Under the pieces are notes generated by a model. That model had not been told where the DNA came from. It saw only the letters and a list, made by a program, of their open reading frames with translations, and made no database searches. Below, piece after piece: positions 1-13,000 of a stretch of 64,000 bases of DNA. Source of the stretch: Acorus gramineus (Eukaryota; Streptophyta; Magnoliopsida; Acorales; Acoraceae); contig JAUJYN010000018.1 in the NCBI GenBank assembly GCA_030737835.1, forward strand, positions 930,001 to 994,000. The letters run 5' to 3'. The position numbers and the translations under genes are program-made. Position 1 is the first letter of the stretch, and every line of letters begins with the position of its first letter.

Positions 1-386
1 TTAGAGTTAGGCTCACCAATTCACATACCAAAAGACCAATGGTTTCTTCATCACTAAGCAAGGTGGGGGTAAGGTTACCAAAGGTCACCCCATCCTCAAA
101 ATATCTCCCACTATTCGACCAACCAGGAACTCTCAAAACCCGGAGACGGTTCGGAACTGCATATTTTTCAAAACGTTACTAGAATTCGATGAAATTTTTA
201 TGGGTAGTACTAAGCAGTACCAGGACCCATAATATGCAGTTAGATTTTCAATCAGAGTACTCCAACTCTTGCAGGTAGCTAAAAGCCAAAATTTTAGCGA
301 CTCCGATCGAAAAAGAAAAAGGCTCTGAATGACCCAGATGAGACCAAGGCTTAACCGAAATGGCTCCAAATGACACAGGCATAACA
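1..386 (-). repeat. 3' LTR of element A (partial, cut by window edge)
   Basis: This is the first part of the LTR read on the minus strand, and it matches 5661-6045. It ends at 386 against the purine-rich tract of the internal region. It carries the type II U3 module (words such as aaatttcatcgaattc) also seen in the LTRs starting at 54877 and ending at 61516. Confidence 0.85.
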
Positions 387-506
387 TTCTCCCTCCCTTA
401 GGAAATTTAATCCTCGAAATTTAAGGAAACCCAAAGGGAAGACCGAATGTAGCAAGTATCACGCATAGACCTTTTGCTTCCAAGTGGTCTATGCACCAAA
501 CTAGCG

Positions 507-1263
507 CTACCGACACACTCTAATCAAAGGAACGGTCTTAGCGTGGAGCCTCTTCTCATGATGGTCCTTGACCTCGATCCACTGCTCCACGAACGATAAA
601 TCTAGCTCGAGGATGAGGCGGTCGAACGGAATGACTGAGCAGGATCGTGGACATAACGCCTCAGCCCTGAGACAAGGACGACGTCGTGGGCATGAGCCAG
701 CTGTGGGGGAAAGGCTACATGACAAGCCACCTCCCCAATCCACTCAAAGATGAGAACCGGTCCGATGAAGGGCCGACTCAGCTTGCCCTGAACGTCGAAA
801 CTAAGGTAAGCTCTTGGCGACGATGACCTGCGTAGCCCTTCTATCGGTTCTGGGAGGTGCAGATGCACACATGAACCAACCTGGCCACTGCAAGGTCAAA
901 TAAATAACTTGTGGCCACTCCAACTGGCGCTCCTCAACCGTCCCAACACAAGGGAGGTATAAAACTGATCCTGTAGAGTGCCTTTTTCAGGTCCATCTGG
1001 ATGCTCGAATGGCAGTCGTCTTGCAGGCATACCCCAACAAATGGGTGGTGCCTCACCAAACATCCATTATCATTGAGCATGCAGGCACTTAGCATGTCCT
1101 CCAAGGTCAGAATCGTCCTTTTGCTTGGCCATTCATCGGCGGTGAAACGCTGCACGTAGATGGAGGCTCGTGCCAAAACCTCAAAGTAACCCTCGCGTCT
1201 CAACCTGAAATAGCGCCGACCGAAGTGCCATGAAGACAAATAATCGCGAAGGTGGAAACCCAC
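507..1263 (-). pseudogene. Integrase remnant of element A
   Basis: Minus-strand frames show the end of a chromovirus integrase. 934-1263 holds TILTLEDMLSACML followed by SSIQMDLKKALY, matching the conserved catalytic-core end of Ty3/gypsy integrases. 602-868 holds GKLSRPFIGPVLIFEWIGEV and a run resembling the C-terminal GPY/F-type region. 507-743 holds DLSFVEQWIEVKD and AKTVPLIRV, resembling the chromodomain-like tail. RT-like words are also readable near 1.7 kb. The region is a fossil with several breaks. The same order of parts appears in element B on the other strand. Confidence 0.75.
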
Positions 1264-3043
1264 GTCAAGGAGTCCAGAGATTCAATCAGTCAGATTAGGG
1301 AGGGAAGTGCGGACTTAGTCTGTCGGTCATTGATCACCTAGATGGCGTCGCGACCTGAACCTGACTTTAGCGAGCCCGCAGCAATCCCTGATAACCCACT
1401 CCCACGTCCACTGAGGAATCTCGATGGACTGATGCTTTCCACTCAATGATGATTCTCAAACTTGCTTGAGGGCATGCCAACCTAGGGAAACAAGGTCACC
1501 CATATCGCCTTTTCATCGCACCACTAGCAATCTCAATGAGGACTACCTCAAAGTAGTCCACGGAGACCCAATAAAACTTTTGAGATCCACGAAGGCATCC
1601 GGTGCATTCGTCAACCCCGACAGCAGTACTTAAAACTCTTAGTGCCTGAAACGGTCACGAAAGGCCATCTACAGGATGTCCAACTCCCGGATCTCTGACT
1701 TGTGGTACCCTTGTGCGAAGATTGATCTAACAGAAGACACTCGCTCCCAGAGCTGGTCAAATAGATCATCAATTCACAGCAAGGGGTACCTGATCTTCAA
1801 CCCTTACCGGAAGATCAAAACAACACCTCGAACAATTAAGTCCAGATTCTGCTCCTCGAGCATGGCTGGCGCTCATGATGACACTTACACGCTTGGTAAG
1901 CCGCTCAACCACACTTAATCCACAAGACACGCAATAAGGGGGTCGTCAAACCTCGACAATGCCTATGCGACATCATCTATCTGATAGGGCGGTTGAGTCC
2001 CATCACGAACGCTAGCATCGCGTCTCCTCGTTTACGACCCATGTGGGGGCAAAACGCGACAATATTGCAAACTGTGTTTCACATGCCGCCAGAGATAGGT
2101 CGCTCAACTATAACCATTGGAACTCCAGCATCCTGCACTCAATGGGCAGATTCATCACGGGGAGTCCACGCTCTCGACATCATCCAGTAGCACTCTCCCA
2201 GTGTGGCCTCTACCTGGTAGCCTCCCAAGCCCACTATCTCTGCCATATGGGCGCACCAACAAGCATAGTATCTGGGAGCACCTCACAGGGCTCTGGCCTC
2301 AACCGGGCAGCTACAACGCACAATGATATATCGAAGCGACTCCAGATGCCACTATGGAACCCTGTCCACAAGCGATCGCCCACCAAGCTGCAATAGGACG
2401 CACCCAATCCCGATCATACCCATCACCACTCGCTATAGCACCTTCCAAGTGAGAGGAAAAATCAATCATCAACTAGATGCTTCAAAGGTATTCCTTAACT
2501 GGGAAAAGAACCCTTGGGAGGGCACCATGAGGTCCCGATATAGGATATCCTGACAACCAAACAAGGAACACGGAGTACCCTAGCCCGGGTCTCAACGATG
2601 ACCCCGCAAGGCCCCTTAATCCTGAGTAGGAAGACTGGAAGAAGACATCACCCCTTAATGAGCAATATGCCACATCCTCAAAACTTGAAACTGGCACCGC
2701 ACGCGAACTCCATGGTTACCAGCAATACTGATGCACGGGAAAGAAGCTCCATTATCGAGACGCAATCCATACCTTAGAAATTTCAACTAATTCCTCACTA
2801 TCATACTACTGGGCTGGAATCTCCTACCCAAGCCTTAATCTCAGAACAAGGAATCCAACAACTGACCCTAATCAGTCGACCCAATCGACAACTTAAGGGT
2901 GGGTCCAGGGGGGTCACGTCCACGTCAACGGATGCGAGGAGGCATGTCAGCAACCTAAAATGAACTTCTAAAACAAGAGTACTTGGATGACAATCCTACG
3001 ACTCATCATCTATATGACTAGACTTAGGCTCTGACAGGACCAG

Positions 3044-3055
3044 GCTCTGATACCA
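3044..3055 (-). other. Primer-binding site of element A (tRNA-iMet type)
   Basis: The plus strand reads gctctgatacca, so the element's strand reads TGGTATCAGAGC. This is the usual plant initiator-tRNA-Met primer site. It lies five bases inside the right LTR, which fixes the element's orientation as minus. Confidence 0.85.
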
Positions 3056-3060
3056 ACTTT

Positions 3061-6045
3061 TGTCACGCCCCAGGGCGGCCGTCCCCGAGACGTGGCAATA
3101 ATGAAGTATCAGCTATCAATACCTGAGGTCAACAAAGACTCAAACAACAACACACAAGATGGCACAGCAAAGATAAATGATAACTGACTGAAAAGCGCAA
3201 GCATAAGATATCAACAATGTATGTAAACCAAAAACATTATTACAGACTCGAATACACAATCACTGTCTTGTGAGAGCCAAGTCTAGTCCAAATAAAATAC
3301 AACATGTGCCACATGCACGATTTACAATACATAATATGACTCTAGGACTGCTGACAGCCTCGCACTCGCCACCCGCCGGAAGAACGCTCCACGCCCATAA
3401 GACCACGCCATAGGGAAGCTCCAGCTCCACGCCCAACACTGCCCGTGAAAAGAAACAGTATGTGAGGGGTGAGCTACAAGCTCAATGAGTGGCTGGAAAC
3501 CAATCACCATTACAACAGTTCAATGTTAAGGCAATTTTCTTTCAAGGAAAACATGGGTAGAAACCCAATGGATAACAAGGTAACGCTGCGGCGCGACCAA
3601 CGTCACCCTCACCCTCACTCCCGGAGGAAGACTCTTGGGACTTTTGGGGAGAAACCATACCGTTGGTCGAAGAGGCGCAGAATTACTGGTCCACACAACA
3701 CTACTGGATCACCAACCTCACCCTCACCCTCACTCCCAGAGGGAGACTCTTGGGACTCTTGGGGAGAGACCATACCGTTGGTCGAAGAGACCCAGAATTA
3801 CTGGTCTACACAACACTACTGGATCATCTACATCGAGATAACTGCCCAACGATGTCTTTGAACATCGATACGCAACCGGACCCAACAACAATGGGAACGG
3901 ACAAACAACGAATGGGTCACGCGGCGACCTATCTTCACCTCATCCTCACCCTCACCCTTTAGAGGTGACATAGGACTTTTGGAGAGATTAGACTCCTCTA
4001 CACCCTTGGTCCACCGGTAGCCCTTTCCCCGGGTAGCCTCTACTTGGTATACTCCCATGATCAGTACGCTTCGGAACGTATCAGTGGTACCTACGGATGA
4101 GAGCCCGCTGTCAGGAGAGCTTTTCCAACGCCGGGAAGTTCCTACATCGGATCCAACGAAGGGGAGAACGATTTCATGCTCGCAATATCATTCGTTAGCC
4201 CTCTCCCGGGTAGCCTCTACCTGGTACACTCCCACGATTAGTACGCTTCCGAACGCATCGGTGGTACCTACAGATGGGAGCCCTCTGTCAGGACAGCTTT
4301 AACCTGGCCCGCTTCAACGCAGACGACATTGGGAGGAAACACTCCATGTTCGCAAAGCGAACCAATGGAAAAACAACTGCTCTCGTTAATCGCCTACTTA
4401 ATGCCCAAGCTACCGGTTTAACAAAACCGATACAACAAATGAATTCTCCTGAATTCCATTCAAGTGCATCCCACGGACGCAAGGGCAATTACATCGCTCG
4501 CACACTAACTAATGAGGTACATCCCAACGACGGGTCGTACCCACGCCTATTTCAGATAAGCCTATTTAGTTTTAACATATGCGTATATATAACAGGAGAA
4601 TCATATCATAGCTATGTGCATGAACAACATGCATACAAGGTATGGCCATTAATCATATAAGCACACAAGGCATAACTTAAGCATGCGTTGGATATCACCA
4701 ACTTAAAAAGGAAGGGTCAAGCACGATCTCGCGCACTAACAGGTGCATGCCAATATTCCAAACGAACCTGAGTCGAGTAGGAAATCGCATCTACTTACTC
4801 AATTCGTGCAGAGGGAGAGGGTGAGAGAGATCATCATCTCATGAAGTTGGTCATAGCTTTTCCCCATTAGCATGGGTACAACAACTACACCACGCCCTCG
4901 AGTCTTATCGCAAGGGAATATTAGGCAGGTGCCCGTCATTAACCCAGACTTAATCATGCTGGATATTCCAATTAATATGGTGGGAATAGTATTACAATAC
5001 TACCTAAGGCATGCTTATTCTATACATTCATGAAAACCCACATCACACATGCCCATACATGAAGGGCGCATGCATACCTAATAGTTCACACATGAACATA
5101 CATAGGCAAGTATATGGTAGAAAAGGGGGTTTCTACAAAATATACAAGCTTTACTAACCTAGCACGTAAATACTTAGCATATTATAGTTTAATCATGGCC
5201 ATACTACTTATCTTACACAAGTAGTATAGCTAGGGTGCCCCATCGATGCGCGACGCACGACTACCTGCCTCGAGCGCATCTCGAGGGGTTGGATCAAACC
5301 ACTCACCGATACCCGGATCGTCGCGCGTCCGGTCTACAAGATCAAAACAGGGGGAGGGAAATGGGGAGATGCGGGGTTCTCGACACACCCACAACCACCT
5401 CAACCACCACCACCACTACCACCACCTCATCAGCATCTCCTTAAGCCCCTTTCTCACTCTTTCTTGTGCTTCTTCTTCATCTTTTCCTTCAATTGCTTCT
5501 TCCTCCTCCTTCACACACAAAGAGGAGAAAAAAAAAGTGACCAAGAGAGGGAGAGAAGGTGTTCCACGAAATGGGAGAGAGGGGGAGAGAGAGAAAGGGC
5601 AAAAAGGTCATTTTCATGCCCAAATAGTGTCTAGGGGTGACCATAAGGGGGGTGGTGAGGTTAGGGTTAGGCTCACCCACTCACATACCAAAAGACCAAT
5701 GGTTTCTTCATCACTAAGCAAGGTGGGGGTAAGGTTACCAAAGGTCACCACATCCTCAAAATATCTCCCACTATTCGACCAACCAGGAACTCTCAAAACC
5801 CGGATACGGTTCGGAACTGCATATTTTTCAAAACGTTACCGGAATTCGATGAAAAATTTATGTGTAGTACTTAACAGTACCAGGACCCATAATATGCAGT
5901 TAGATTTTCAATCAGAGTACTCCAACTCCCGCAGGTAGCTAAAAGCCAAAATTTTAGTGACTCCGATCGAAAAAGAAAAAGGCCCTGAATGACCAGATGT
6001 GACCAAGGCTTAACCGAAATGGCTCCAAATGACACAGGCATAACA
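3061..6045 (-). repeat. 5' LTR of element A, 2985 bp
   Basis: It runs from tgtcacgcccc (3061) to ggcataaca (6045) on the plus strand, giving TG...CA ends. On the minus strand it carries the family's micro-exon-like cassette at 5307-5333 (AG acceptor on one side, GTGAGT on the other), and C-rich arrays at 3720-3960 that are the complement of the G-rich tandem units. Confidence 0.85.
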
Positions 6046-7053
6046 CTTAGACACTGAGTCAAAACCAGAATAGTCTACTAAGCCAGTAAGAGATTTGGAT
6101 GTTCACTTTATTACCTCATGGGCTTTATATGTGATATTCCAGCTTACTTACTATCTTTTACAGGGAGGCTTTCACTCTATCACTGTTGAATCGGTCTTTA
6201 AACTTCAACATAATGATTGCTAAGCTCTCTGTTCAAAGCACCTTAGATATTATCTCATTGAATTTTTTTTTCTTCTTCTTCTTTTTTTTTTTTTTTTTTA
6301 AAAAAGGTACTCTATCAATTTTTTTTTTTAAGACCTAATGATAAGTAGCCCTTTTCCACTGTACTTGTGATTCAATGGTTGCTTTTCAATTGATGTAAAC
6401 CCTAACTCCTTATCAAGCAAACCAATGAACTAGACTTTTAGGTTCAACAGGTTTTAGAAAGTTCTTAACATTCTAGGCAATTATTAAGTCGACTCCACAA
6501 ATTCATCTTAACTCAAAAATGCATCCAGATGTGTAGTGACTTTTCCAATATCAAGCACTTAAGACCTACTAAAATAGAAATTAACATAAGAGTTCATGCT
6601 ACCATCATAGGGATATAGGCATTTTTTTTTTTTTTTTTTTTTTTTTTGAATACTCTATCATAACCGAGAATGATGAATCACATGATAAATTCAAATTGTC
6701 AAAAAAAACCCCCAAACCTAATCCACACATTGTCCTCAATGTTCATATGTTTGGACACGAAATATCAAGAAAAGAGAATAAAAAAGGAAGAATTTTACCA
6801 TATCAAGTGATCACCATTGAACTGCTGCTATACGATGGCATCAAAACAATTTCATTAGTTCAACATATTTCAAAATAAAGACTACATCCAATGACTCGAT
6901 GATAGTGGATGCAAACAAACATAAAATCTAGACTGAAAAATAGAAAATTACCCTAACACCCCCAAACCTAGTTTACAGCATGAACAAGGAAATGATGATT
7001 CGGGAGGAAAGGCAACCCAGAAAAATATGGTACAAAACAATTATCAAGAGAGC

Positions 7054-8210
7054 TTAATCTTGATAGATGGAATCATGGAGGTGAATGACCTCCATTTTCT
7101 CCAGCGGTAACTCCAAAAATGGTTTAAGTTCTAGCTTGGGAGGCTCATCAATGGAAGGAAGGGGTGGTGACAGAGGAGGGGGCTCAGGCTTTGGTTGCCA
7201 CTTATTAAATGGGATGGTTGTTTCTGAATCTAGGAGAGCATTTACTTCCATGATCGATTTTTTCATATCAAAATTTTCTCCAAAGTGGGCAAGACAAAAC
7301 TCCAAAGGATCTTTCGTGCTCATAGAATGATGTTTCAAATCTTCAATTATTTCCTCAATAGAATTCACATCCTCTAATTCATCATTATAATCTCCTGGTT
7401 GTTTTCTAATGTGGAAGATATTTAGGTCAACTGTCATATTTCCAAAAGATAATTTCATCAATCCATTTCGACAGTTAATCAAAGCATTAGATGTAGCCAG
7501 AAATGGTCTGCCTAAAATTACAGGAATTTGCCCTTTGGGTTATGAACAGGTTGGGTTTCTAAAACTATAAAGTCAACAGGAAAGATGAAATCCCCAACCT
7601 TAATCAGGACATCCTCAATGACACCTTTAGGAATTTTCACAGATCGATCTGCTAATTGTAAGGTCACTGGGGTAGGCCTCAATTCTCCTATGCCTAACTG
7701 TTTGTACACTGAATAGGGCACTAGATTTACACTCGCACCTAAGTCTAGCAAAGCTCGATCAATACGAGTGTCTCCAATCACACATGAAATGGTGGGACAA
7801 CCTGGGTCCTTATACTTGATTGGAGTTTCACATGAAAGAATGGAGCTTACATGGGATGCTAGGAAAGCTTTCTTGGGTACATTGTTGGTCCTCTTTTGGG
7901 TGCATAAGTCCTTCAAAAATTTAGCATATGCTGGTACTTGTTGGATAGCATCTAGGAGCGGAATGTTCACGCGAACTTGCTTAAACACTTCTAAAATTTT
8001 ATCTAGCTGGGTAGATTTCTTAGTTGAACCTAATCGCTGAGGATATGGGGCCTTGGGAACATAAATTCTCCTAGGAGAATCATTGGGCTTTGCTTTCTCT
8101 GGGATGGATGGGCTAGGAGGGATGGGTTCAGAATCTGGGTCCTCATGAATAAATTTGGGCTTGTCCTTATCATCTTCGACATCATTAGGCATAATAACCT
8201 TGTTGTCCAC
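7054..8210 (-). pseudogene. Athila-like aspartic protease region
   Basis: Two long minus-strand frames (7518-8210 and 7054-7482). The first has the retroviral-type protease signature LLDLGASVNLVP, in which DLGAS replaces the usual D-S/T-G in many Athila elements. It is preceded by a proline- and charge-rich linker and followed by a beta-rich stretch ending LETQPVHNP. The second is acidic and proline-rich (PPLSPPLPSIDEPPKLELKP), like the linker before reverse transcriptase in this lineage. In life the protease would cut the Gag-Pol polyprotein. The region is part of a fossil with a few breaks. Confidence 0.75.
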
Positions 8211-8322
8211 TTGTCTACCAGACCTAAGAGTAGTGATTGCATTAACCTGGTTGGACTGGTTACTAGAAGAATCTTGGATTTGTCCTTGAAGAATGGGTCC
8301 TCTAGGGTTAGGCTCAGGTTGA

Positions 8323-9695
8323 CTAGGAAATTTTCCTTTCTCTCTCTCTCATGGTGGTGGCCAATTGACCAACTTGAATCTCGAGACGGGAGATTGCCTG
8401 TGTGGTGGATTGAAGGATTTGCCCTGTAGATTGCATAAATTGATTCAAAGTGGCAGACATCTGGGAGGATGATTGAGTTAGATTTTGAGTGGACTTCATA
8501 AGAACATCTAATCCTTTCTCAAAGAAGAACTTCTTCTCGTTTTCTATTTGAAAACCAGGCGGAGGAAATGGAGTAGGAATGGGTCCTGTGTTTGGTCTAG
8601 GATACATGAGAGCTTGAGGAGGTCCCTGTGGGCCTCCCTGGTGTGGGCCTTGAGTCCACGACAGATTTGGATGATTCCTCCATCCAGGATTATAAGTTTG
8701 AGCATATGGGTCATTTTTCCTCCACTGTAAGCTATTGGCATGTTCGGCCCAACTTTCCTTGTGGGATGACAGGGAAGGACAGTCTTCCGCTAGGTGATTT
8801 GAAGATTTACATAAAATGCAGACAATAGTAGAGTTGGAGGTGGAGACTTGATTAACAGAATCATGATTTGGTTTCATCTCTAGGGCCTCTACTCTACGAA
8901 TGAGAGATGCAAACTTGGCTTCAGACTCAAAGCTACTATCAATGGAATGAATACCTCCCTTAGAAGGCATGGTTTCTCGGGCTCTCTAATTGTCTCCCAT
9001 TGCATGGATTTTTCAGCTACTTCTTCCAAAAATGCCCATGCTTCAGTTTCATTTTTATTGGTAAATTCACCACTACACATTGATTCAACCATAGTCCTTG
9101 TGGTGTAATTCAAACCTTCATATAAAATTTGCACTAATCTCCAAACCTCAAATCCATGATGAGGACATTGCAACAACAAGTCCTTGAATCTCTCTAAATA
9201 TCTCCATAAAGATTCTCCCTCCTTTTGAATGAATTGATTTATATTCATGCGAATCTTAGCAGTTTTATGATTAGGAAAGAACTTCTTCAAAAATATCATA
9301 ACTAATTGATCCCAAGTGGTGATAGATTTTGCGGGTAGAGCATACAACCACTTTTTAGCATTATCTTTGAGGGAGAAGTTGATTAACCTCAACCGGATTG
9401 AATCATCAGTTAGCTGTTGAAGTTTTAGAGTGGAACAAACTTCCTCAAATTCCCTAATGAAAAGATATGGATCCTCAGATCCATCAAATTTTGGGAGCAT
9501 ATTAATCATCCCAGGCTTGATCTCAAAGTTGTTAGCATTGGTTGTTGGTAACACAATGCATGAGGGTTGCGTAGTTCTAGATGGATACATGTAATCCTTC
9601 AAGGTCTTTGGAATGACATCTACTGTGTTATCCATGGTGATGGTTGAATCGGTACGAATCAATCGGTTTTTAGAATCCCTAGACCAAATGCTCAT
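8323..9695 (-). pseudogene. Athila-like gag (capsid and zinc knuckle)
   Basis: Two overlapping minus-strand frames. 8889-9695 (268 aa) is a retrotransposon capsid domain with LPKFDGSEDPYLFIREFEEV, then WDQLVMIFLKKFFP and INQFIQKEGESLWRYLERFK, the classic plant Gag helices. 8323-8970 (215 aa) holds a CCHC zinc knuckle at residues 51-64 (CILCKSSNHLAEDC, spacing C-2-C-4-H-4-C), then a glycine/proline/glutamine-rich stretch and a C-terminal coiled-coil-like part. Gag would build the particle shell and bind element RNA. It lies just upstream of protease in element order. The frames are unusually long for a fossil, suggesting a moderate age. Confidence 0.8.
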
Positions 9696-10081
9696 AAATC
9701 AAAATATCCCAAATCAAGAATATACTTTCACAACCAACATATTAAGATTTATCTTGTTAAGTGAGGGAGGATGATTTTTAAAAGATCTAGTTGTTGAGGA
9801 TGTTCCTCCTTAAAGGACAGCTCCTAACTGTTCCAAGATATGCCTTAAGCTTGCCAGTTAACGATCAACCACTCAACAACCAGGAAAGTGTAAAGGATTA
9901 GTGTTCCTCAATTAAGTAACCACGTCCTTTAAGGTAGAAACCTTATGAAACCACTTTCCTAGACATCATTAAATGGTTAATGGCTCACTAGAGGCGTCTC
10001 TTGTCCTATTGAGCTCGAAAACCTAGGGCCAAGTCTACTTCATCTTATTTTAATTAGGCTCATGGGTTTGACAAATGCTCA

Positions 10082-13000
10082 TGTTGTGCCTGTGTCATTT
10101 GGAGCGCTCTGTTTGAAAATTTGGGTACATAATTTTTTTCCTAGAAGTTATGTATTTCCAATTTGGTATTTGGATTTGATTTTGTTAAAATCCAAGATGA
10201 AGAGGTTTAAATATGAGTTTACTATGAGATGTCCAGTTTTGAGTTAGCTTTCGTACAGAAGTGGAATTAGATCAACTGGATTCTTGTAGTAAAAGTTATG
10301 GGTATTTTTCCAAGTATACCCCGGGGATGGAAATTCTGGCAGCAGCCCTGCTCTATGTTTAGCTCTAATTTCGGAATAGCTGGAGAGATTATTTGATCTT
10401 GGCATGAACATGAAAGTTGTAGATAATCTTCTTAGCTTTCCATCGGCCTTGGAATTGTGCAATGCGGAGCTATATTCAGGAAGTTATGGCTGTTCCAGTG
10501 AAGCATGCGCAGAATTTCTAGTCAAAGGGCGACTAGGTCATTTCTCCTTTAGATATTTGTGATAAATATCTCTCTCTCTCTCTCTCTTCCCCTCTCACCC
10601 CCACGTCGACTAGCTTTTCTGGTCCCTCTTCCTCTCCTTCAAAAGCACACCAAGTGTTTGATGAAAGTCCCCAATGAGAAGAGAAGGTGGAGGAGGAAGT
10701 GGTGGTGGATCTTGGTGTAGATGTTGTTGTATTGGTTGTTTCTCCTCTCTCTCAAGCTCCCCTCATGATCCTTCCCCCCCCCCCCCATGTTTTTCAGCCA
10801 AGGAGAAGGCTGAGGAGAGGTGGTGGTGGTGGTGGTGGTCTCGGTGGCGGCGTTTCGGTGCGCGAAGGGCCCCTGAACCTCCCCCTTTCATTCCCCCTCC
10901 AAGGTGAGCTCCTCCCCTTCTTTTCTTGGTTTTCTTGGCTTAAGGGGTTGGTTGGGAGGTCATGCATGCTAGGTAGAGGTGTTAGGGTGTGTGTGAGGGG
11001 TTGGGAAGGGTTAAAATGGGGTTAGAGTTGGTTGGGCGTGCGTTTCGGGTCGTTTGCGCGCGTGCGCGGGGGTGCAAGCAGGTGCGCGCGGTTGCAGGCC
11101 CGAGCGGGGGTGCGAGCGGCGGTGCGCGCGGGAGTGCGCGGGAGTGCACTCGAGTGCGCGCGCGCGGGCAGGGCGCCTGGGAGCGGGGCTGGGGACCAGT
11201 GCGTGCGCGCGCGTGCGTGTGCGTGCGTGCGCGTGCTGGGGCGTGCGAGCAGGGTGCGTGCGTGTGCTGGGGCGTGCGTGGGGTGCTACGCGAGGGGCGC
11301 GGGCTGGACGTGCAGTGCGCGCGAGTGCGCGCACGTGTGGCAGCGCGTCTGGGCGCGCGGGCAGGGGAGCGACAGTGCGCCGAGGGTGTTGGGGTGCGTG
11401 CGTGCGTGCGCATTTGTGCGTGCACATGCGGGGGGCATGCGTGTGGCTGCCCAAGGGTTCGGGTAGGTGTCGGGGCACTCGGACTCGCGTGCGTACGTGC
11501 GTGCTCGCATCCGTGCGAGCCCGTGTGCAGGCTTGTCCGAGTATGGGGTATTTCTAATGTTTTCTATGTATAAATTGTGTTGTTTCTCACCAGTTTGGAT
11601 GCCCCTACCTTGCAGATCTCGTCGGATGGGATGCCCGAGGTCCCGGGTTGTTAAGGTTAGTGGTTTGATTCCAATCCCCCCCCCCCTCTCTATGGGTGCG
11701 CTCGACCCGCATAGACGTGCGTCGCGCATCGATGGGGGCCCCTAGCTAAATTATGTAGACACCTGTGCATGCATGATTAATATGATGTATCCATGCCACC
11801 TTAGACCTTGCAGGCTAGGGATATACACCCATACATCATGTATAGAGGCCCGTACATGCCTGGACACCATGTCATGTACTTAAGAGCCTTGATCTATGCA
11901 TGTTTTGCTATGATGTATCCATGCCACCTTAGACTTTGTATGCTAGGGATATGCACCCTTATATCATGTATAGCGGCCTATGCATGCCTAGACACCAAGC
12001 CCCGAGCTATGCATGTTCCCATCTAGTTTAATCTAATTAAATCAGAATGTGAGCATGCCTTAGAGAATATTGTAACCTTGTGGTTATGATATATGTCTCC
12101 CCGCATCTTAGGGGATTATGTGAGCATATTGTTGTTAGCATGCCTTAGAGAATATTATAACCTTGTTGTTATAATATATGTTTCCCCGCATCTTAGTTAT
12201 GCGCCCTGGAGGAATTCTGAAGAATTCATGTCATTTGTAGAGTTGAGATCGGTGTCGGCGGATCCAAGTGGATCGTATCCGTGTGGGTAGGCTATTTCTC
12301 TTCCCTTCGTTGGATCCGTGTAGGGACTCCTCAGCGTTAGACAGGCCGTCCTGACAGAGGGCTCCCATCAGTAGGCACCTCCTGATTTGGTTTCGGACTG
12401 TGCTGAATCAGGGGAGTAGACCAGGCGAGCTACGGTGTGGAGGAGAGGCTATCGGTGGACCAAGGGTGATTAACAGCCTAGTCTGTCCCAAAAGACTATG
12501 TTACCCTGTGAGGGTGAGGGTGAGGGTGTGGTGGGTCGGCGATGTAGCGACCCATTGGATTGTGTAGTTGCTGCCACTTAGAGGCTATGACTACTTTGAG
12601 GTTAATATGTGTGTGATATCTCGATAAGCGAGTATCGAGAGTGGTTGTTCGAGTTGACGAGATCGGGTTGCAGATACAACCCGGGAGAGGGTTAACGAAT
12701 GATGTCACGAGCGTGGAATCGCTCTCCCCTTCGTTGGATCCGCGTAGTGACATCCCCGACGTTAGACAGGCTATCCTGACAGAGGGCTCCCATCAGTAGG
12801 TACCTCCTGATTTGGTTTCGGACAGTGCTTAATCGTGGGAGTATACCAGGTAAGCTACGGAGCGGGGAGAGGCTACCGGTGGACTAGGGGTGTAGAGCAG
12901 TCTAAGTCTCTCCCAAAGTCCCAAAATGTCTCCTTTCGGGAGTGAGGGTGTGGATGAGGCGAAGACGCGTCGCCTCGTGACCCATTCGTTGTTCGACCAT

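Larger units (their letters stand above)
1..6045 (-). mobile_element. Ty3/gypsy element A (Tekay/Del-like chromovirus), broken
   Basis: Seen: LTR sequence at 1-386 and again at 3061-6045, both ending on the plus strand in ggcataaca (TGTTATGCC read on the element's strand). A purine tract (complement of 387-402) abuts the left LTR. A 12-nt initiator-tRNA-Met-type primer site (complement at 3044-3055) sits next to the right LTR. Between them lie decayed integrase and reverse-transcriptase words. The shared ~385 bp of the LTRs agree at about 95% by eye, which at the usual grass rate would mean roughly two million years; the rate for this species is unknown. The element is broken with many breaks in its coding part. 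The left LTR continues beyond the window, so target duplications cannot be checked. The integrase words point to the Tekay/Del lineage. Confidence 0.85.
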
